Below, in pieces: positions 24,360 through 33,531 of a stretch of DNA of 64,000 nt (position 1 is the first letter of the stretch; every line of letters begins with the position of its first letter). Under the pieces are notes generated by a model. It did not search any database. It was not told where the DNA came from and was given only the letters and a program-made list of their open reading frames with translations. The DNA is from Streptomyces katrae (lineage in GTDB: Bacteria; Actinomycetota; Actinomycetes; Streptomycetales; Streptomycetaceae). The stretch covers positions 62,001 to 126,000 of the forward strand of contig NZ_JNZY01000016.1 of the NCBI RefSeq assembly GCF_000717655.1, read 5' to 3'. Both the position numbers and the translations under genes were made by a program.

Positions 24360-24747
24360 GCGGGAGCGTTCCACTCCCCCGGGTGTCTGCTGTCGCGCCA
24401 CATCGACCTCCGGTGGTGGATTCGTGCCATCTCGTTCCACCTTGGGGCGATTGTCTTACTAATGCCCTGTTCCGCTGCCCCACAAGAGTGAGCACTACGG
24501 CAAGCCGGTGACCCACGGGGTTCACCCACACGCCTACAGAACGTCACGACCGATCACGGGAGATCAGCAGGAGACTTCCGCTGCTCAGAGCCGTGCAGAA
24601 ACGATCGCCCGGGATCCGCCCGGCGGGGCGTCAGCACGCCGAAGTCCCGTGCCCCGCACGGCGACGCCGCTGGATAGGGCCGTACGGTGCCTCTATGATC
24701 GGCACACTTTCCTGCACGGACACTCACGAGCACTGCGGGAGCCAACG
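24360..24747. other. Divergent promoter region of the M6 protease and cdgA
   Basis: This 388-bp region is less GC-rich near 24440-24470. A TATGAT at about 24695 could be a -10 box for cdgA. The cdgA ribosome site GGGAG (24736-24740) ends seven bases before the GTG. Long reading frames here (for example from 24508) have no ribosome site and I do not consider them coding. Confidence 0.4.
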
Positions 24748-26577
24748 GTGAGCGGAACCTCAGAGGGAACCGGTTCGGCGGCCGACAGCATCCGATCGGC
24801 CATTACGGAGCGTCACCAAGCAGTGCCGGCCGTGCCGACGTCGCCGCCCCGCACCGAGTCCGAACTGCATGATTACCGGGCCGCCTTCAACGCGGCCCAC
24901 CTGGCGATGGCCGTCGTCGACCGCTCCGGCTACGTCGTCGCCGCCAACGCGGCGCTGGCCGGGCTGCTGGGCACCGAGCCGCACGCGCTCGTCGAGCAGT
25001 GCGCGGCCGACCTGGTCGACCTGGGCGCCGAGGCCCGTACCTGGCAGGCTTACCAGGAGGTGCTGCGCGGCCGGCAGGCCAGACTCCGCTGCACCCGCCG
25101 GCTCAAACACCCGGACGGGCACTCGCTGTGGACCGAGGTCACCCTCGGGCCCGTGCCCGGGACCCGGGACGTGCTGCTGTCCGTCGCCGACATCAGCGAC
25201 CGCCGCGACCTCCAGGCCCGGCTGCGGCACCTCCAGATGCACGACCCGGTGACCCGGCTGCCCAACCGGGCGCTGTTCTTCGAGCGGCTCTCCGCCGCCC
25301 TGGAGGCCTCCTCGTACGAGCAGGGAGGCACGGGGCGGATCGGCCTGTGCTACCTCGACCTCGACGGGTTCAAGGCCGTCAACGACACCCTCGGCCACCG
25401 CGTCGGGGACCGGCTGCTGACCGCCGTCGCGGCCCGGCTGACCCAGTGCGCCGACCAGTCCGGGTACGGGCGCACGGGCGGGCACCTCGTGGCGCGGCTC
25501 GGCGGCGACGAGTTCGCCCTGCTGGTCGAGGACTCCACCGGCACCGAGCAGCTCGCCGACCTGGCGCGCAGCGTACTGGCCGCCGTACAGGAGCCGTTCG
25601 ACCTGGCCGGGCAGCGGCTGTCGGTCTCGGCGTCGATCGGCGTGGTGGAGCGGGCCACGGACGGGACTTCGGCGACCGGGCTGATGCAGGCCGCGGACAC
25701 GACCCTGTACTGGGCGAAGGCGGACGGCAAGGCCCGCTGGACGCTGTTCGACCCGGAGCGCAACGCGCATCGCATGACCCGCCAGGCGCTCAGCTCGACG
25801 CTGCGGCCGGCCGTGGAACGGGGCGAGTTCGCGCTCGAGTACCAGCCGCTCGTGGACCTGGAGAGCGGTGCGGTGCGCGGGGTGGAGGCGCTGGTCCGCT
25901 GGAACCACCCGCAGTTCGGCACGCTGACGCCGAATCGGTTCATCGGAATTGCGGAAGAGGACGGCTCCATCGTCCAGTTGGGGCGGTGGGTGCTGCGGAC
26001 CGCCTGCCGGCAGGCCCGGCGCTGGCAGATCGAGCAGCCGAGCGACTGCCCGGTCTTCGTCTCCGTCAACGTGGCGGTCCGGCAGGTGTGGGACTCGGAC
26101 CTGGTCGGCGACGTGGCGGAGATCCTGGCCGAGACCGGGCTGGCCCCGCAGCTGCTCCAGCTGGAGCTGACCGAGTCGGCGGTGATGGGCTCCGCGGGAC
26201 GGCCGCTGCAGGCCCTCCAGGCGCTGAGCGACATGGGGGTGCGCATCGCCATCGACGACTTCGGCACGGGGTACTCGAACCTGGCGTACCTGAGCCGGCT
26301 CCCGGTGTCCGTGCTGAAGCTGGACGGCTCCTTCGTACAGGGCTTCCGCTACGACGAGGGCACCCATCCGAACCCGGCCGACGAGACCATCGTCGAGGCC
26401 CTGGTGCAGCTCGCGCACCGGCTGGGCCTGACGGTGACGGCCGAGTGCGTGGAGACGGCCGGCCAGGCGGCCCGGCTGCGCCGCGTCGGCTGTGACACGG
26501 GCCAGGGCTGGCTGTACTCGCGGGCGGTGGCCCCGGAGCTGATCGCCGAGATGATCGGCACCCGCCCCGGAGCCTGA
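24748..26577 (+). CDS. cdgA: PAS-GGDEF-EAL cyclic-di-GMP enzyme (CdgA-like)
   Basis: A 609-residue cytoplasmic protein that makes and/or breaks c-di-GMP, the messenger that holds BldD and controls the switch to development. A PAS domain (about 42-155) is followed by GGDEF (about 163-335; intact GGDEF at 252-256) and EAL (about 345-595; EAL at 380-382, with DDFGTGYSNL and ECVETAGQ). Both catalytic signatures look complete; I see no RxxD inhibitory site in front of GGDEF. No transmembrane segment is present, unlike RmdB-type proteins. The GTG at 24748 is fixed by its GGGAG site. Domain order and position agree with S. coelicolor CdgA. The oligoribonuclease at 3790 would finish pGpG breakdown. 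Confidence 0.88.
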   Translation: MSGTSEGTGSAADSIRSAITERHQAVPAVPTSPPRTESELHDYRAAFNAAHLAMAVVDRSGYVVAANAALAGLLGTEPHALVEQCAADLVDLGAEARTWQAYQEVLRGRQARLRCTRRLKHPDGHSLWTEVTLGPVPGTRDVLLSVADISDRRDLQARLRHLQMHDPVTRLPNRALFFERLSAALEASSYEQGGTGRIGLCYLDLDGFKAVNDTLGHRVGDRLLTAVAARLTQCADQSGYGRTGGHLVARLGGDEFALLVEDSTGTEQLADLARSVLAAVQEPFDLAGQRLSVSASIGVVERATDGTSATGLMQAADTTLYWAKADGKARWTLFDPERNAHRMTRQALSSTLRPAVERGEFALEYQPLVDLESGAVRGVEALVRWNHPQFGTLTPNRFIGIAEEDGSIVQLGRWVLRTACRQARRWQIEQPSDCPVFVSVNVAVRQVWDSDLVGDVAEILAETGLAPQLLQLELTESAVMGSAGRPLQALQALSDMGVRIAIDDFGTGYSNLAYLSRLPVSVLKLDGSFVQGFRYDEGTHPNPADETIVEALVQLAHRLGLTVTAECVETAGQAARLRRVGCDTGQGWLYSRAVAPELIAEMIGTRPGA

Positions 26578-26597
26578 CCCCGTCTGCGCTGGAGCAC

Positions 26598-26638
26598 GCC
26601 CGCCCCGTACCCCTCCTGTGCAGGGGTACGGGGCGGGC
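26598..26638. terminator. Bidirectional terminator between cdgA and chitinase
   Basis: A perfect 17-bp stem (26598-26614 with 26622-26638) with a 7-base loop lies between two convergent stops (26577 and 26666). Confidence 0.92.
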
Positions 26639-26665
26639 TGCCGCTCGGCGCGGGGTGGGGGGAGA

Positions 26666-28363
<1,698 letters not shown>

Positions 28364-28445
28364 GAACTGCCTCCGGGGGGTGGGAGGGGAGAGCAAGAGG
28401 TTCGGGTGGGAGAAGAGATAGCGATCACCCGAGGGTCGCGTCAAT

Positions 28446-28472
28446 GGTTTGGACCAAAGAAGGACTAGACCA
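28446..28472 (-). promoter_or_regulatory. Chitinase operator: two TGGTCYARWCC repeats
   Basis: On the minus strand TGGTCTAGTCC (28472-28462) and TGGTCCAAACC (28456-28446) form a direct repeat with a 16-bp period, about 85 bp before the chitinase start. Such repeats are known in front of Streptomyces chitinase genes, and the half matches the DasR consensus ACTGGTCTAGACCACT. Confidence 0.75.
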
Positions 28473-28550
28473 TTCGCCACGCAAATCCCCTTGTCAGAGG
28501 CCTGCAAGCACAGCAGAAACCGCCCGCCACCCCGGGTGACGAGCGGTTTA

Positions 28551-28570
28551 AGGGTGCCTTAGGGCACCCT
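28551..28570 (-). terminator. Terminator after the LLM oxidoreductase
   Basis: An 8-bp perfect stem (28551-28558 with 28563-28570) with a 4-base loop lies 48 bp after the minus-strand stop at 28618. Confidence 0.65.
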
Positions 28571-28617
28571 CGCGCAAGGTTTCGGCAACAAACCAGCCGA
28601 ACTGCGTTCGCACGCGA

Positions 28618-29742
28618 TCAAGCAGCTCGCGGCGCCTCCACCGGCATCCCGTACACATCTGCGACGAGCTCGTAGGAGCGCAACCGGGCTGCGCCGCTGT
28701 GCGCGTTGGAAGTCAGCATCAGCTCGTCGGCGCCCGTGCGCTTGGCCAGGTCGTCGAGCCCTGCGGCCACCTCGTCGGGGGTGCCGTGGACGACGTTCGC
28801 GAGCCAGCCGTCCACGAACTCCCGCTCCGGTGGGGAGAAGGCGTACGCCGCCGCCTCCTCGGGCGTCGGGATCAGCCCGGGCCGGCCGCTGCGCAGCCGC
28901 AGCATCGACAGCGCCCCCGTGAGCACCTGGGCGCGGGCCTGCCCGTCGGTGTCGGCGGCCAGCGCCGCGACCCCGATCACGGCGTACGGGGCGTCCAGTA
29001 CCGCCGAGGGGCGGAAGGCCTGCCGGTAGAGGTCCAGCGCGGGCAGGGTGCCGGCCGCCGAGAAGTGGTGGGCGTACGCGAAGGGCAGGCCGAGCTCGGC
29101 GGCGAGGCGGGCGCTGAACCCGGAGGACCCGAGCAGCCACAGCGGCGGCCGCCCGGCGGGGCCCTGCACGGGGCCGGGCACCGCGTGGACACGGGCGTAC
29201 GGGTGCCCGTCGGGGAAGTCGTCGTCGAGGAAGCGGGTCAGCTCCACGAGCTGCCGGGGGAACTCCTGCGCCGCCTCGTCGAGGCGGCCGGGGCCGCGCA
29301 GGGCCGCGGCCGTGCGGCCGTCGGTGCCGGGCGCGCGGCCGAGCCCGAGGTCGATCCGCCCCGGGGCGAGCGCCTCCAGCGTGCCGAACTGCTCGGCGAC
29401 GGCGAGCGGAGCGTGGTTGGGCAGCATGACCCCGCCCGAGCCGAGCCGGATGCGGGAGGTGTGGGCGGCGAGGTGGGCCAGGATCACCGCCGGGGAGGAG
29501 CTGGCCACCCCGGGCATGGAGTGGTGTTCGGCGACCCAGTGGCGGTGGTACCCGCGGGACTCGGCGAGCCGGGCGATCGCGACGCTGGTGCGCAGGGAGT
29601 CGTGGGCGGTGCTGCCGCTGCCGACCGTGACGAGGTCGAGCACCGAGAGCGGCACCGGCGCGCGGCCGCGTACCGCACCCCGGACCGGATCTCCGGGGCC
29701 GTCCCCGTCCGCAGCCCGGCCCGCGTCCCCGGTGTCACTCAT
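28618..29742 (-). CDS. LLM-class flavin-dependent oxidoreductase (luciferase-like)
   Basis: A 374-residue TIM-barrel protein of the bacterial luciferase superfamily that uses FMNH2 or F420. The family signature is strong: SRGYHRHWVAEHHSMPGVASSSPAV, RIRLGSGGVMLPNHAPLAVAEQFGTL, and GRIDLGLGRAPGTD. It resembles the MsnO8/YwcH-type monooxygenases; substrate unknown. The ~30 residue N-terminus is disordered. GGGAG precedes the ATG at 29742. It is divergent from an IclR-type regulator, which may control it. Confidence 0.88.
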   Translation of the reverse strand: MSDTGDAGRAADGDGPGDPVRGAVRGRAPVPLSVLDLVTVGSGSTAHDSLRTSVAIARLAESRGYHRHWVAEHHSMPGVASSSPAVILAHLAAHTSRIRLGSGGVMLPNHAPLAVAEQFGTLEALAPGRIDLGLGRAPGTDGRTAAALRGPGRLDEAAQEFPRQLVELTRFLDDDFPDGHPYARVHAVPGPVQGPAGRPPLWLLGSSGFSARLAAELGLPFAYAHHFSAAGTLPALDLYRQAFRPSAVLDAPYAVIGVAALAADTDGQARAQVLTGALSMLRLRSGRPGLIPTPEEAAAYAFSPPEREFVDGWLANVVHGTPDEVAAGLDDLAKRTGADELMLTSNAHSGAARLRSYELVADVYGMPVEAPRAA

Positions 29743-29882
29743 AGTCGCTCCCGTCTCGGTTCGCCGTCCGTACGAAGAACTCGAACCATCGGCGGCCTGC
29801 GGCCATTCCCGGCATCCCGGGACAGCAAGCGTGACCTTGGCATATGCCACCGGATTAGACACAGGCTAGGGGACCTGATTGC

Positions 29883-29928
29883 GCCATCAATCTCATCAAC
29901 AGGCGCTCCACATGGGCCTCTTGATGGC
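29883..29928. promoter_or_regulatory. Inverted repeat GCCATCAA / TTGATGGC, possible IclR operator
   Basis: Perfect 8-bp arms at 29883-29890 and 29921-29928 lie between the divergent LLM and iclR genes. The 30-bp spacer is long for one dimer, but a tetrameric IclR regulator could span it. Confidence 0.4.
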
Positions 29929-29972
29929 TATCGTGGTAGGGCAAGCGGTAACAACCTGCTAGGGGGAAAACC

Positions 29973-30731
29973 GTGGCGCTGAAGCCCGAGCCGACCGCGC
30001 CGTTCCACTCGGTGCAGTACGCCCTGCGCGTACTCGAAACGATCGCCCGCCATACCGGCGGTGTGACCGATGTACAGATCGCGCGTGAGACCGGCCTGCC
30101 CGCGGTCCATCTCGCCCCCATGCTCCTCATGCTGCGCCGTGAGGGGTACGTCCTCCAGGTGGCGGACGGCGCCTATGCCATAGGGGACTCCCTGGTCCTG
30201 CTCGGCTCAGGCATAGACAGGCAGCAAGCCCTCCAGAACAAGCTGCAGGACACCCTGGACCGGCTGCGGGACTCGGTGGGCGCGGCGGTCTACATCAGCC
30301 GGTACGTGGACGGCGAAGTGAAGATCACGCAGTTCGCGGACAGCCCGCGCACCCCGAAGGTGCACGAGTGGGTCGACTTCCGCTCCGCGGCGCACGCCAG
30401 CGCGGTCGGCAAGTGCCTGCTGACGCAGCTCGACCAGAACGGGCGGCGCGACCACCTCTCGCGGCACAAGATCGCCCGGCTCACGTCGAAGACGATCGTG
30501 AACGAGCGGATCCTCTTCTCCAAGCTGGACGCCCAGCCGGCCACGGTGCCGGTGCTGGACCTGCAGGAGTACGCGGTGGGCACCGTCTGCGCCGCGGTAC
30601 CGATCACGGCCGGGGCCTCGGTGGGCTGCCTGGCCCTGTCGATGCCCGTCGAGCACGCGCACCGGCTGCGGGCCGCCGCGGACGCGCTGAACCGGAAGGC
30701 AGCGCCGCTGCTTCTTTCGCTCACCCTGTGA
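29973..30731 (+). CDS. IclR-family transcriptional regulator
   Basis: A 252-residue regulator with an N-terminal winged helix (about 10-75; SVQYALRVLETIARHTGGVTDVQIARETGLP). The IclR effector domain follows (about 85-250), with ISRYVDGEVKITQFAD, HASAVGKCLL, and GTVCAAVPITAGASVGCLALSMP. The GTG at 29973 has an AGGGGG site six bases upstream. Regulators of this class bind small organic acids; the ligand is unknown. It is divergent from the LLM oxidoreductase. Confidence 0.9.
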   Translation: MALKPEPTAPFHSVQYALRVLETIARHTGGVTDVQIARETGLPAVHLAPMLLMLRREGYVLQVADGAYAIGDSLVLLGSGIDRQQALQNKLQDTLDRLRDSVGAAVYISRYVDGEVKITQFADSPRTPKVHEWVDFRSAAHASAVGKCLLTQLDQNGRRDHLSRHKIARLTSKTIVNERILFSKLDAQPATVPVLDLQEYAVGTVCAAVPITAGASVGCLALSMPVEHAHRLRAAADALNRKAAPLLLSLTL

Positions 30732-30806
30732 CAACGGTCACGGTCGGGCGTTGCCGGCGGATCTCACGGCGGGAACGGCGGGAGACGGCAGAGGAGCCCC
30801 GGAAAC

Positions 30807-30846
30807 ACTTCGGGCGGTTCCCGGTGAACCGGAAACCGCCCGAAGT
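30807..30846. terminator. Terminator between iclR and tRNA-Lys copy 2
   Basis: A 13-bp stem (30807-30819 with 30834-30846) has a 14-base loop that itself can pair partly. It is placed between the convergent iclR gene and the minus-strand tRNA. Confidence 0.8.
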
Positions 30847-30851
30847 ACAGG

Positions 30852-30925
30852 TGCGCCGCCAGGGACTCGAACCCCGGACCCGCTGATTAAGAGTCAGCTG
30901 CTCTAACCAACTGAGCTAGCGGCGC
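30852..30925 (-). tRNA. tRNA-Lys (CTT), copy 2
   Basis: Identical over 74 bases to copies 1 and 3 but on the minus strand; acceptor arms at 30919-30925 and 30853-30859, discriminator A at 30852. Confidence 0.97.
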
Positions 30926-30988
30926 CTGACAGAGAAAATACTACCTGCTCCTCAGGGGTGCTCAAAACCCATACCCGCGGCCCGCGGA

Positions 30989-32668
30989 TCAGCGCTCCAG
31001 GAGCTCGTCGCGGCCGTGGGCCGCGTACGCCGCGAGCAGCCCGGAGAGATCGGCCGGGCCCAGGAGGCGGTAGCCGGCAGTGCCGGGCGGGGACCACCAG
31101 ACCGGGTCCGGGCAGCGGAAGCCGGCCCGGCGCAGCGCGACCCGGTGGACCTTGTTCGTCGCCGTGGTCGGCATGGACTCCACGATCCGGACGTAGCGCG
31201 GGGACATCTTCGTGCCCAGGTCCGGCTGGGCGGCCAGGAACGCGGAGAAGGCCTCCGGCAAGAACCGCTCCCCCTCCTCGAGGGCGACCGCCGCCATCAC
31301 CTGGTCGCCGGCCGCCTCGTCCGGCACCGCGTACACGGCGACCGCGGCCGCCGGGGACCAGCGCGCCAGGATGTTCTCGATCACCGCGGCGGCGAGGTTC
31401 TCGCTGTCGACCCGCAGCCGGTCGTCGGTGCGGCCCGCGAAGTAGAGGAACCCGGCCGCGTCGCGGAAGAAGAGGTCGCCCGTCCAGTACCAGCCCTCCC
31501 GGGTCCGCGCGGCCTCCGCCTCGGGGTTGCGCCAGTAGCCCTCGAACAGGCTCCGGCCGCGGTTGACCAGCTCACCGATCGCCGCGGAGCCGCCCAGGAG
31601 GCGGCCCTGCGCGTCCAGGACGGCCGGCGGGCACTCGGCGCCCGTCTCCGGATCGATCACGGCCAGGTCGTCCCCGGCCCCCGCCCGGCCCAGGGCGCCC
31701 GGCGGGGTGTCCGGGGTCCGCTGAACGGAGGCCCCGCCCTCGGTGGCCCCGTACCCCTCGACCAGCCGGACCCCGAACCGCTCGGCGAAGCGGGCCGCGT
31801 CCACCGCGCCGGCCTCGGTGCCGAAGCCGAGGCGCAGGCTGTGCACGCGGTCGTCGGGGCGGGGCTCGGTGGCCAGCAGGTACTGGACGACCCGGCCGAC
31901 GTAGGTGAAGTACGTCGCCCCGTACGCGCGGACGTCGTCCAGGAACGCGGAGGCGGAGAACCGGGGGCGCAGCGCCACGGACGCGCTCCCGGCGAGGGCG
32001 GGCAGCCAGTCGGCGATGACCGCGTTGCCGTGGAAGAGCGGCATGCAGATGTAGTGGACGTCGTCCGGGGTGACCGAGAACCGGCGGGCCAGGGAGTCGC
32101 CGGCGGCGGCGATCCGGCCCTGGCTGCACAGGGCGGCCTTGGGGGCGCCGGTCGAGCCCGAGGTGAAGTAGAGGAGGTAGCGGGAGCCGGGGCCCGGGGT
32201 GCCGATCACCGCCTCGCCCGGCTTCGCGGCCGCGTACGGGGCGAGCAGGTCCGCGTACTCCTCGGTGTCGGTCACGAGGATGCGTACGCCCGGCAGGTCG
32301 AGGCCGCGCAGCAGCGGCAGGTGGGCGCGCTCCGTGACCAGGATCCGGCAGTCGGTGTGCAGGACGTCGCGCGCGAGCTCCGGGCCGCGCCGGGTGGGGT
32401 TGATCCCGGCGACGGCGGCCCCGGCGAGGGCCGCCGCGCCGAGCCAGAACGGGAACTCGGGGGTGTTGTCGAGCAGCACCCCGATGTGCGGTTCCGCGTC
32501 CGCCGGCAGCAGGTCGACGAGCAGCGCGGCGCGCGCGGCGGCCGCCTGGGCGGTCCGGTGGCGGCTGAGGACGGCGGTGTGCGTGCTGCCGCCGTACTGC
32601 AGCCCGGGCCTGTGGTCGCCCCATTGGCGTGCGATGAGCTCCGCGACGGTTTCGGGTGTCGTCCGCAT
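30989..32668 (-). CDS. Acyl-CoA synthetase (ANL superfamily, FadD-like)
   Basis: A 559-residue adenylating enzyme that activates a carboxylic acid to its CoA ester. Core motifs: A3 LLYFTSGSTGAPKAAL, A5 VEGYGATEGG, A7 YWTGDLFF, A8 FAGRTDDRLRVDSENLAAAVIE, and the C-terminal catalytic Lys region TTATNKVHRVAL. Overall it resembles mycobacterial FadD17-type long-chain enzymes. The acid cannot be deduced. It is a single gene on the minus strand, ending about 60 bp from tRNA-Lys copy 2. Confidence 0.88.
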   Translation of the reverse strand: MRTTPETVAELIARQWGDHRPGLQYGGSTHTAVLSRHRTAQAAAARAALLVDLLPADAEPHIGVLLDNTPEFPFWLGAAALAGAAVAGINPTRRGPELARDVLHTDCRILVTERAHLPLLRGLDLPGVRILVTDTEEYADLLAPYAAAKPGEAVIGTPGPGSRYLLYFTSGSTGAPKAALCSQGRIAAAGDSLARRFSVTPDDVHYICMPLFHGNAVIADWLPALAGSASVALRPRFSASAFLDDVRAYGATYFTYVGRVVQYLLATEPRPDDRVHSLRLGFGTEAGAVDAARFAERFGVRLVEGYGATEGGASVQRTPDTPPGALGRAGAGDDLAVIDPETGAECPPAVLDAQGRLLGGSAAIGELVNRGRSLFEGYWRNPEAEAARTREGWYWTGDLFFRDAAGFLYFAGRTDDRLRVDSENLAAAVIENILARWSPAAAVAVYAVPDEAAGDQVMAAVALEEGERFLPEAFSAFLAAQPDLGTKMSPRYVRIVESMPTTATNKVHRVALRRAGFRCPDPVWWSPPGTAGYRLLGPADLSGLLAAYAAHGRDELLER

Positions 32669-32720
32669 GCCGCCGGAGGCTAGCTGACGTCCCGTCAGAA
32701 TTGAAGGTCGGAATGGAAGG

Positions 32721-33341
32721 TCAGAACTGGACGTCGGAGCAGGCGTAGAAGGCCATGGCCGTGTCGTTGACCGTCCAGACGGCCAGGATCATGTGCCGGC
32801 CGGTCTTGCCGCTCGGCATGGTGCCCTGGTGGACGGTGGTCATGGGCGGCCGGGCGCCGTTGTAGGCGACGGTGAGGAAGGGCTGGGACTCGAGGGCGGC
32901 GCGGGTGAGCGGCCTGGTGGGGTCCCAGCCGTTCTTGGTGACGTAGTACTTGAAGTCGGTGGTGGAGTGGTTGGCGGTGAACTGCCACCGGAAGCCGTAG
33001 CTCTGCCCGCTGGTCACCTTGGTGGTGGGCCAGGTCCCACCGCGCGGGTCGTCGAGCTGGGCGAACTCGCTGTGGCCGCCGGCGCATATCTGCCCGTCCG
33101 CCGGACCGGCGGCCGGGAAGCCCTTGTAGCCCTCGACGCTCTGCGGCTCCCACTGGACCGGGCCGCAGTCGGAGACCGTCTTGTTGGCGCAGAGCTTCTG
33201 GCGGCTGATGGGGGTGTCCGTGTAGCCGTGGCCGCTGGCGGCGGGGGCGGTGAGGAGCGCCAGGGAGGCGACGACACCCAGGCCGAGCGCAGCGGCGCCG
33301 GCTCGTCCTGGCAGGTGAACGGGCATGCGAAGGGGACGCAT
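32721..33341 (-). CDS. AA10 lytic polysaccharide monooxygenase (chitin-active)
   Basis: The 206-residue precursor is a copper oxidase that cuts crystalline chitin and helps the chitinase. The signal peptide ends at Gly37, so the mature protein starts with the copper-binding His38 (HGYTDTPISRQ). The second histidine-brace ligand is probably His125 in FTANHSTTDF. Other family stretches are QICAGGH, KNGWDP and HMILAVWTVNDTAMAFYACSDV. It is a single-domain enzyme without a carbohydrate-binding module. AAGGAG precedes the start. The upstream region has a palindromic TGGTCTAGACC operator, shared with the chitinase gene. Confidence 0.93.
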   Translation of the reverse strand: MRPLRMPVHLPGRAGAAALGLGVVASLALLTAPAASGHGYTDTPISRQKLCANKTVSDCGPVQWEPQSVEGYKGFPAAGPADGQICAGGHSEFAQLDDPRGGTWPTTKVTSGQSYGFRWQFTANHSTTDFKYYVTKNGWDPTRPLTRAALESQPFLTVAYNGARPPMTTVHQGTMPSGKTGRHMILAVWTVNDTAMAFYACSDVQF

Positions 33342-33410
33342 GATGCTCCTTGAACGTGGGGGGAGTTCGGCGAGAGCGTGCGCACGCGTGGGGTCGAGCG
33401 TGGGGATTCA

Positions 33411-33461
33411 GGTCTAGACCAAGTACCAGACTATGGACGGAAGTTGGCCATGTCCAGACCA
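33411..33461 (-). promoter_or_regulatory. DasR-type operators upstream of the LPMO gene
   Basis: A perfect palindrome GGTCTAGACC (33411-33420, TGGTCTAGACC with its flank on the minus strand) lies 70 bp before the start. A second site TGGTCTGGA reads on the minus strand at 33461-33453. They match the DasR/chitinase operator core. Confidence 0.75.
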
Positions 33462-33466
33462 ATGGG

Positions 33467-33503
33467 GGAACGGGTGGTCCGGTCGATTCCGGCCACCCGT
33501 TCC
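33467..33503 (-). terminator. Terminator after the SPFH gene
   Basis: An 11-bp perfect stem (33467-33477 with 33493-33503) plus inner CCGG pairing lies 29 bp after the minus-strand stop at 33532. Confidence 0.8.
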
Positions 33504-33531
33504 GTATGCGATCCGTGTCCCTCGCTCCGCC

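Noticed and set aside
24508..24747. Upstream extension of cdgA
   Set aside because: The extra 80 codons have no domain and no ribosome site, while the GTG at 24748 has a well-spaced GGGAG.
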